From assembly GCF_020523605.1 (NCBI RefSeq), contig NZ_JAJAQI010000054.1, positions 1 through 32,478 on the forward strand: 32,478 nucleotides of DNA, in the 5' to 3' direction. Shown here one piece after another: positions 27,260 to 32,478 of this stretch (positions within the stretch are counted from its first letter, which is position 1; each line of letters starts with the position of its first letter). The notes below the pieces were generated by a model. That model searched no databases, was not told where the DNA came from, and worked only from the letters and a program-made list of their open reading frames with translations. The translations under genes and the position numbers were made by a program. Source of the DNA: Roseicella aerolata. Lineage in GTDB: Bacteria; Pseudomonadota; Alphaproteobacteria; Acetobacterales; Acetobacteraceae.

Positions 27260-28762
27260 TCAGCCCGGCTTCGGGCTGGCCTTCTGCTCTCCGCCCAGCA
27301 AACGGGTGAAGGCGGAGCGCGATGGCGAGGCCGGGGCGACCCGCGGCAATTGCAGCAACCCGTCCACGGCAGGAGAGCGGACCACCTGGCCGGAATGCAC
27401 GAAGCGCTCGTGGTTCGCCTCGATCTCTTCCCGGTCATAGAGATAGTTCACCATCACCCCGTAGCTCTCGCGCATGCCGCGGCCACTGGTGTTGCCGAGC
27501 CAGTTGATGCACTCCAGCCGCGCCCCGTTGCCGAGGTGGAAGCGCGCCACCGGATCGATGCCGCCCTTGTCGGTCGCCGGCCGGGTCAGATAGGCGGCGG
27601 CCAGCCGCAGCAGCGGCGCCCGCAGCGCCTCCCGCTTCGGCTCCTCCTGCCACCAGCCCCCCTCGGCGAGGGCCCGGAAGGCCTCGGCCGGGTCGTCCTT
27701 GCCCGCGGCCGCCGCCAGGGCCGCGGCTTCCTCCGGCCGGAAAAGCCCGCCCTCGGGCGGACTCGCAAGCTGCCGCTCCAGCCAGCGGCGGTAGCCGGGG
27801 ACGGGCGAGAGGGTGGCGAAGCGGGTAAGCTGCGGCAGCTCGGCCTTCAGCTCCTCTACCACCTGCTTGATGAGGAAATTGCCGAAGGAGATGCCGCGCA
27901 GCCCCTCCTGGCAGTTGGAGATGGAATAGAAGATCGCAGTATCGGCCCTGGCCGGATCGCCCGGCGGCTCATCCCGCGACAGCAGCGGCTGCACGGCGCT
28001 GGCGAGACCCTGGACCAGGGCGACCTCGACGAAAATCAGCGGCTCCCCCGGCAGGGAGGGATGGAAGAAGGCGAAGCAGCGCCGGTCCGCCGCGAGGCGT
28101 CGGCGAAGGTCGTCCCAGCCCTGGATCTCGTGCACCGCCTCATAGGCGATCAGCTTCTCCAGCACCGCGGCCGGCGTCTGCCAGTCGATCCGGCGGAGTT
28201 CCAGGAACCCCCGGTTGAACCAGGAGGCGAAGAGGTGCCGCAGGTCAGAATCCAGCACCTTGAGCGCCGGCTCCGCGCGCAGCAGGCCGAGCAACTCCTC
28301 CCGCAGCGTCACCAGGGCGGCGGTGCCACCGGGCGCCAGGTTCATCCGGCGCAGCAGTTCCTGCCGCGGTGCCTCCGCCGCCTCGGCCAGTCTCGCGGCC
28401 GCCTCGATCGAGGGCTCGGCCAGCCAAGCCTCGGCCGCCTTGCGCAGCGTCTCGGGCTTCGGGGCGAAGCGCTCCACCAGGAATCGGAAGAAGGCCGGGC
28501 GGTCATCGCCCTGCAGCGCGCAGACCGCGTCGTGCAGTTCCCGCGCCACGGCGGCACCGGAGGCCTCGCCACGCTCGGAGAGCAGCGATTCCGCGAGGCG
28601 CCGGGCGCGATCAAGCTGCGGCAGGGTGGCAGCGGGGACATCGGCATAAGGTCGGCCGCGATCGGCGATGCTCGCCCAGACCCGTTCCAGCCAGGTGCGG
28701 CTCTCGGGAAGGCCGGACGGGCTGGGAGAAGGGCTGGTGCTGGGCGCGATGGCAGCGGGCAT
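27260..28762 (-). CDS. Malonyl-CoA decarboxylase
   Basis: The 500-residue enzyme converts malonyl-CoA to acetyl-CoA and CO2. The N-terminal helical domain covers about residues 20-175. The catalytic GNAT-like domain contains FFHPSLPGEPLIFVEVAL (about 233-250), FYSISNCQEGLRGISFGNFLIK with the serine region, RFHLGNGARLECINW with the likely catalytic histidine, and MRESYGVMVNYLYD. The ATG at 28762 follows a perfect GGAGGAG. Upstream in-frame codons run into the promoter region. A divergent GntR regulator and a following CoA transferase suggest a malonate or malonyl-CoA catabolic unit. No malonyl-CoA synthetase (matB) is in the window. Confidence 0.94.
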   Translation of the reverse strand: MPAAIAPSTSPSPSPSGLPESRTWLERVWASIADRGRPYADVPAATLPQLDRARRLAESLLSERGEASGAAVARELHDAVCALQGDDRPAFFRFLVERFAPKPETLRKAAEAWLAEPSIEAAARLAEAAEAPRQELLRRMNLAPGGTAALVTLREELLGLLRAEPALKVLDSDLRHLFASWFNRGFLELRRIDWQTPAAVLEKLIAYEAVHEIQGWDDLRRRLAADRRCFAFFHPSLPGEPLIFVEVALVQGLASAVQPLLSRDEPPGDPARADTAIFYSISNCQEGLRGISFGNFLIKQVVEELKAELPQLTRFATLSPVPGYRRWLERQLASPPEGGLFRPEEAAALAAAAGKDDPAEAFRALAEGGWWQEEPKREALRAPLLRLAAAYLTRPATDKGGIDPVARFHLGNGARLECINWLGNTSGRGMRESYGVMVNYLYDREEIEANHERFVHSGQVVRSPAVDGLLQLPRVAPASPSRSAFTRLLGGEQKASPKPG

Positions 28763-28986
28763 GCGTCTCCTCCCTGGGCGATCATCGCCTCGTCTCGGTA
28801 TTTCTAGAGTGTTTCCGCGCGCCGTCGAGCATGCAAAACCGCACCGACGGACATTGCCTGCATACAAAATTGAAGCCGCTCCCCTCCGGGCGGCTCGACC
28901 CTTCCCCACGGACATGGCAGCATTTCCGAAACGTCGTTGCCGCCATCGGGTGCCGGCGTGATGACGGACACGAGGGAGAACCGGGC
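28763..28986. promoter_or_regulatory. Divergent control region, malonyl-CoA decarboxylase / GntR regulator
   Basis: The 224-base gap contains two direct repeats, GCATGCAAAA (28829-28838) and GCATACAAAA (28860-28869), whose starts are 31 bases apart, close to three helical turns. Each includes a short dyad (GCATGC / GTATGC-like) of the kind FCD-type GntR regulators bind. They lie about 65-110 bases upstream of the decarboxylase start, where a repressor or activator could act. The region is AT-richer than its neighbours. Ribosome-binding sites flank it: GGAGGAG for the decarboxylase and GGGAG for the regulator. Confidence 0.5.
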
Positions 28987-29706
28987 ATGTCGCAGGCCAG
29001 GGAAGCCGGCCTCGCCCGCGGGATGGTGCCCGAGCCGCTGCACCCCGCGACCATCCCGGCCACCCTGACGGAGACGATCCGCACCGGCCTCTCCGATGAC
29101 ATCATCTCCGGCCGCCTGCCGCCGGGGACCGAGCTCGAGGAGCAGGCCCTGGCGGAGCGCTTCGGTGCCTCCCGTACCCCGGTGCGGGAGGCGCTGCGTG
29201 AACTGGCCGCGGCCGGCCTGGTCTCGATCGAGCCGCGGCGGGGCGTCCGGGTCGCGGCCCTGACGCTGGACCAGCTCGGCGAGATGTTCGAGGTGATGGC
29301 CGAGACCGAGGCGATGTGCATCCGCCTTGCCACCCACCGGATGACCGCGCCGGAACGGGCCGCACTGCTCGCGCTGCATGCCCGGATGGCGGCGACAGCC
29401 GCCGCCGGAAACCTCCATGCCTACGACGCGCAGAACCGGGATTTCCATTTCGCCATCTACCATGCGACCCACAATGCCTTCCTCGCCGAGCACGCCCGGG
29501 CGCTCCGGCTGCGCCTCGCCCCCTTCCGCCGGGCGCAATTCCGCGGCGCCGACCGGCTGGCGCGGTCGCATGCCGAGCATGCCGCGATCCTCGACCAGGT
29601 GCTGCGCGGTGACGGGGCGGAAGCGGGGCAGCTGATGCGGGCCCATATGCTGGCGGCCAGCGCCAGCCTGGCGGACTACCTGGCGGAACAGCCCGTGGCG
29701 GGATGA
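28987..29706 (+). CDS. GntR-family regulator, FadR/FCD subfamily (MatR-like by context)
   Basis: The 239-residue protein has a winged helix-turn-helix at about residues 26-90 (IISGRLPPGTELEEQALAERFGASRTPVREALRELAAAGLV) and an all-helical FCD ligand domain at about 95-235. Histidines in FHFAIYHATHN and RSHAEHAAIL probably bind a metal. The start is the ATG at 28987 with GGGAG upstream. Divergence from malonyl-CoA decarboxylase resembles matR and its target operon in rhizobia, so malonate or malonyl-CoA is a candidate effector (inference). It is followed by the aldehyde dehydrogenase on the same strand after 138 bases. Confidence 0.9.
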   Translation: MSQAREAGLARGMVPEPLHPATIPATLTETIRTGLSDDIISGRLPPGTELEEQALAERFGASRTPVREALRELAAAGLVSIEPRRGVRVAALTLDQLGEMFEVMAETEAMCIRLATHRMTAPERAALLALHARMAATAAAGNLHAYDAQNRDFHFAIYHATHNAFLAEHARALRLRLAPFRRAQFRGADRLARSHAEHAAILDQVLRGDGAEAGQLMRAHMLAASASLADYLAEQPVAG

Positions 29707-29844
29707 GCCGTCCGGTCGCCGGAGGGCGAGGGCCGCGGGCGCGAATCGGCCGGCAGGATGCGAGCCGGGACGGCTTGCCGCCGGGCGTCGCGGCGCTCAT
29801 CTTCCGCCCGGCTGACACGCACCGATGCTCTCGGGAGGAACCCC

Positions 29845-31356
29845 ATGCTCGACCGGCCCCACCCCACCCCGGCCGCCCCGACCCTCGATCCCTTCGCGCT
29901 GGCGAAGGCGCTTTCGGGCTATCACTTCATCGGCGGCGGCTATGTCCCCGGCCGGAACGGCAAGACCTTCGCCGTGGTGAACCCGGCGACCGGCCAGGAA
30001 GTGGCGCGCGCCGCCGAGGGCGACGCGGCCGATGTCGATGCCGCCGTGCAGACCGCGGCCAAGGCGCAGAAGGAATGGGCGAAGGTGCCGGCGCGCAAGC
30101 GCGGCGCCCTGGTCCACCAGTGCGCCGCCCTGCTGAAGGAGCACCAGGAGGAGCTGGCGCGGCTCATTGCGCTCGAGACCGGCAAGGCCTTGCGGACCGA
30201 ATCGCGCGTCGAGGCCGGCGTGGTCGCCGACATCTTCGAGTTCTTCGGCGGCCTCGGCTCCGAGCTGAAGGGCGAGAGCGTGCCCTTCGCGCCCAACGTC
30301 CTGTCCGTGACGGTGCGCGAGCCGCTCGGCGTGGTCGGAGCCATCATCCCCTGGAACGTGCCGATGCTGCTGATGGCGCTGAAGGTCGCGCCGGCGCTGG
30401 TGGCGGGCAACACGGTGGTGGTGAAGAGCGCGGAGGAAGCGCCGCTTGCCGTCCTGCGGATCTGCGAGCTGATGAATCGCGTGCTGCCGCCGGGCTGCTT
30501 CAACATCCTCTCTGGCTTCGGTCCGGAATGCGGCGCGCCGCTGGTCGAGCACCCGAAGGTCCGCAAGGTCACCTTCACCGGCTCGGTCGAGACCGGGAAG
30601 ATCGTCGCCAGGGCCGCAGCCGATAAGCTGATTCCGGTGACGCTGGAGCTCGGCGGCAAGTCGCCGATGATCGTCTTCGCCGATTGCGACTTCGAGAAGA
30701 CCGTGAGCGGCGCGCTGACCTCCATGCGCTTCACCCGCCAGGGCCAGAGCTGCACGGCGGCGAGCCGCATCTATGTGGAGCGGCCGATCTTCGACAAGTT
30801 CGTCCAGGCCATGAAATCCGCCGTGGACAAGATGGTCATGGGCGACCCGCTGGACGAGAAGACCGATATCGGCACCATCGTCAGCGAAGGGCAGCTGGAG
30901 AAGGTGCGCGGCTTCATCGAGGAAGGCACCAGGACCTCCGGCGCGACCGCGCATGTCTGCTCGGCGATGCCCTCCGACCCGGCGCTGAAGAAGGGCCTCT
31001 TCATCCAGCCCGTCATCTTCACCGGCCTGACGAAGGAGAGCCGGCTGGTGCGGGAGGAGATCTTCGGCCCGGTCACGGTCATCGCGCCTTTCGACGATCC
31101 GGAAGCGGTGCTGGCCGAGGCCAATGACAGCGAGTACGGCCTCGCCGCCAGCCTCTGGACCAACAACCTGAAGGTCGGCCTGGACCTGGCGCACCGGCTG
31201 GAGGCCGGGCTGGTGCAGATCAACCAGAACCTCGTGGTGCAGGCCAACCTGTCCTATGGCGGCGTGAAGAGCAGCGGCCTCGGCAAGGAAGCCTCGCTGG
31301 AGGCGATGCTGGAGCACTTCACCCACAAAAAGACAATAATGGTGAACATGGGCTGA
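29845..31356 (+). CDS. Aldehyde dehydrogenase (NAD(P)+)
   Basis: The 503-residue enzyme is a class of ALDH with the full catalytic set: N171 in IIPWNVPML, E268 in VTLELGGKSP and C303 in RQGQSCTAASRIYVE. It also has the FTGSVETGK cofactor region, REEIFGPV and a YGGVKSSGLGKE C-terminal block. The start is the ATG at 29845 after GGGAGGAA. It sits downstream of the GntR regulator and may be controlled by it. A substrate such as malonate semialdehyde or an aromatic aldehyde is possible but not shown by the sequence. It lacks the CoA-acylating MMSDH signature. Confidence 0.93.
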   Translation: MLDRPHPTPAAPTLDPFALAKALSGYHFIGGGYVPGRNGKTFAVVNPATGQEVARAAEGDAADVDAAVQTAAKAQKEWAKVPARKRGALVHQCAALLKEHQEELARLIALETGKALRTESRVEAGVVADIFEFFGGLGSELKGESVPFAPNVLSVTVREPLGVVGAIIPWNVPMLLMALKVAPALVAGNTVVVKSAEEAPLAVLRICELMNRVLPPGCFNILSGFGPECGAPLVEHPKVRKVTFTGSVETGKIVARAAADKLIPVTLELGGKSPMIVFADCDFEKTVSGALTSMRFTRQGQSCTAASRIYVERPIFDKFVQAMKSAVDKMVMGDPLDEKTDIGTIVSEGQLEKVRGFIEEGTRTSGATAHVCSAMPSDPALKKGLFIQPVIFTGLTKESRLVREEIFGPVTVIAPFDDPEAVLAEANDSEYGLAASLWTNNLKVGLDLAHRLEAGLVQINQNLVVQANLSYGGVKSSGLGKEASLEAMLEHFTHKKTIMVNMG

Positions 31357-31443
31357 AGAATTGGGTTTGCAGGTTTGGAGGAAGTTGGAGCACACAGAAA
31401 CCCAGCTTTTCCTTGGATTCTTTAAGGCTTGGGGAACATTAAA

Positions 31444-31481
31444 GGGGCGGGCGCAAGAGGACAAGCTTGTGCCCCCTCCCC
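31444..31481 (+). terminator. Probable transcription-end hairpin after the aldehyde dehydrogenase
   Basis: GGGCGCAAG (31449-31457) pairs with CTTGTGCCC (31466-31474), with one G-T pair. The stem is extended by GGGG/CCCC with small bulges, about 13 bp in all. It lies roughly 90 bases past the stop. No T-run follows, so termination efficiency is uncertain. Confidence 0.4.
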
Positions 31482-31709
31482 CTTGCCCGATACTGTGCAT
31501 GAATCTTGCAAATGCGCCTATACAGGCGTCATTTCTCCAGCAGCAAACCTTGCATTCCTTGCATCACGAGAATAATGCGCGTCGTCGCCTCAGCGTGCTA
31601 TTGTGACGCGGGTAGCCGTTCGCACAGTTGTGGCAGTTGCGCCGCACAGCCTGACATTGCCGACGCGGATCGTCAAAAAGAGTGCTTGCTGTTGGTCCGG
31701 ACCCTCATT

Positions 31710-31809
31710 ATGAGGCCGGCCCTGCTGAGGTATCCAGCCGACGTAACTGGCTGGTGATGACTGCGCCCTAATAGAAGTTCGTGGCCAATTGGGCCGCGGG
31801 CTCCGGTGA
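31710..31809 (+). pseudogene. Possible IS5-type transposase N-terminal remnant
   Basis: From the ATG at 31710 the frame reads MRPALLRYPADVTGW then stops. In the next frame GDDCALIEVRG follows. Together they resemble the start of IS5-type transposases, where 'YPSDLTDAEWALIEPLLP' is typical. A frameshift and loss of the rest would explain it. The match is short and could be chance. Confidence 0.3.
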
Positions 31810-32079
31810 TGATCGAGCGCCGTGACGCGAACCAGGGCGTCACAGACGCGGGCTGATCGCTTGAACCGGCGTGGGGCGACGAGGATCGGAGAGCGCCGCT
31901 CCGTCGGCGTCACTCCGGGCATGGCTGGGGCAGCCACCCAGCTCATGTGGCATGTCTGGGATCGGCCACATGCTCAGCGACTTCGACCACACCCTTTGGG
32001 GCGTGGCGGGGTCGCTGTGGCCTGATGTACCCCGTCATCCCACGCGTCCCTCGTCCACGCTCCGCAAGAGGAGCGAACT

Positions 32080-32391
32080 ATGACCAGGACGCCTAAGACA
32101 AAGAAGGATGACCTGGGCGAACTTCACTCAGTGAAGCTGGCCGAAGATCCTGTGACGCAGGCCGAAGCGCCTGTCGCTTCTGCCATCCCCGTCGACGACG
32201 CGGCCGATCTTCATCCAGTGAAGGAGGCCGAGGTCACGAGTGATTCCGGTGGCTCCCAAATCCAAGTCAATCTGGATGAACTGCCGGCCGGTGGTGGCGA
32301 TCCCAGTGCGTTAGGCGAAGAGCCTATGCCTGAGATGTTCGAGGACATCGAGGAGGAGGGTAAGCGTAAGCCTGTCGTGGCCTTGCGGTGA
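32080..32391 (+). CDS. Acidic, repeat-containing protein of unknown function
   Basis: The 103-residue protein is strongly acidic (many Glu and Asp) apart from a lysine-rich start and end. It has no hydrophobic or membrane segment and probably little fixed structure. Two internal copies of a motif, GELHSVKLAED (residues ~13-23) and ADLHPVKEAEV (~42-52), suggest a short binding repeat. QIQVNLDELP could form a single strand. GAGGAG lies 10 bases before the ATG at 32080. No family is recognised. It could be an accessory peptide or leader-type precursor gene, but no maturation enzyme is visible in the window. Confidence 0.6.
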   Translation: MTRTPKTKKDDLGELHSVKLAEDPVTQAEAPVASAIPVDDAADLHPVKEAEVTSDSGGSQIQVNLDELPAGGGDPSALGEEPMPEMFEDIEEEGKRKPVVALR

Positions 32392-32400
32392 CCATGGCGC

Positions 32401-32478
32401 GTGGTGGATGTCGTGTGGATGCCCGACGACGTGACACCGCCTGCAGCACTCGCAAACCGCTCATACGACGGTCGTAAG
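32401..32478 (+). CDS. Possible start of a following gene, partial
   Basis: A frame starting GTG at 32401 (or ATG at 32419) is open to the window edge and would begin VVDVVWMPDDVTPPAALANR. It starts 9 bases after the acidic-protein stop, a spacing typical of an operon, but has no clear ribosome-binding site. A competing frame from the ATG at 32394 stops at 32477. Too little is visible to name a product. Confidence 0.25.
   Translation, partial: MVDVVWMPDDVTPPAALANRSYDGRK

Larger units (their letters stand above)
31357..32079. other. Gene-poor, lower-GC region at the edge of a variable segment
   Basis: The composition drops clearly from that of the dehydrogenase gene. No intact gene is seen. 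Besides the terminator and the transposase-like remnant it has three more hairpins: GTGACGC/GCGTCAC (31822-31843, 8-base loop), CATGTGGC/GCCACATG (31944-31972, 13-base loop) and CCACACCC/GGGCGTGG around 31986-32005 (one mismatch). It looks like a patchwork of mobile-element debris and regulatory or structured sequence upstream of the acidic protein gene. Confidence 0.45.

Noticed and set aside
32310-32316. Integron attC-like GTTAGGC core
   Set aside because: It is a single 7-base match inside a coding region with no partner RYYYAAC site at the needed distance.
32394-32477. 27-codon frame starting ATG at 32394
   Set aside because: Its peptide is arginine-rich without pattern, and the overlapping frame from 32401 is open and more protein-like.

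Overview
The window is GC-rich alphaproteobacterial chromosome, most likely from an Acetobacteraceae member close to Roseomonas. That assignment is inferred from the composition, the protein styles, and two gene orders typical of alphaproteobacteria: DUF177-rpmF-plsX-fabH-ihfA-merR and rpiB-glyA-nrdR-ribD-ribE-ribB-ribH-nusB-thiL. No rRNA, tRNA or CRISPR array was found.

Layout. (1) 1-620: the end of an insertion sequence, with the start of a probable IS701-type transposase on the minus strand, abuts the 3' part of an Asp/Glu racemase-family gene. The join reads CTAG, so the racemase gene looks IS-disrupted. (2) 571-5690: a six-cysteine secreted protein, a two-domain cold-shock protein with a repeat-rich linker, a DsbA-type isomerase coupled to a DadA-like FAD oxidoreductase, an HpxZ/AtzH-like protein, and a divergent GH1-like glycosidase. 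(3) 5709-6317: folE. (4) 6589-10915 (minus): cytochrome bc1 assembly chaperone, DUF177, rpmF, plsX, fabH, ihfA, merR, divergent from bamE (10990-11532). (5) 11814-19327 (minus): rpiB to thiL, which combines one-carbon metabolism, NrdR control, riboflavin synthesis, NusB and thiamine-phosphate kinase. Its RibB carries a C-terminal GTP-cyclohydrolase-II-like domain with no cysteines, so GTP cyclohydrolase II must come from elsewhere. (6) 19923-23108 (plus): O-acetylhomoserine sulfhydrylase overlapping hemB by ATGA, then an SDR. (7) 23475-28762 (minus): two alpha/beta hydrolases, a CaiB-type CoA transferase, and malonyl-CoA decarboxylase. A GntR/FCD regulator and an aldehyde dehydrogenase are divergent from the decarboxylase. 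(8) 31357-32478: a gene-poor, lower-GC edge with a possible IS5-type remnant, several hairpins, and an acidic 103-aa protein of unknown function.

Most genes are core metabolism. The less ordinary signals are non-coding: a five-hairpin stretch between nrdR and ribD, a three-hairpin stretch between the CoA transferase and the downstream hydrolase, a bulged 12-bp stem upstream of folE, and paired 10-bp direct repeats in the divergent malonyl-CoA decarboxylase/GntR promoter region. I found no clear undescribed defence or mobile system. Family calls rest on reading motifs by eye, with no database search.
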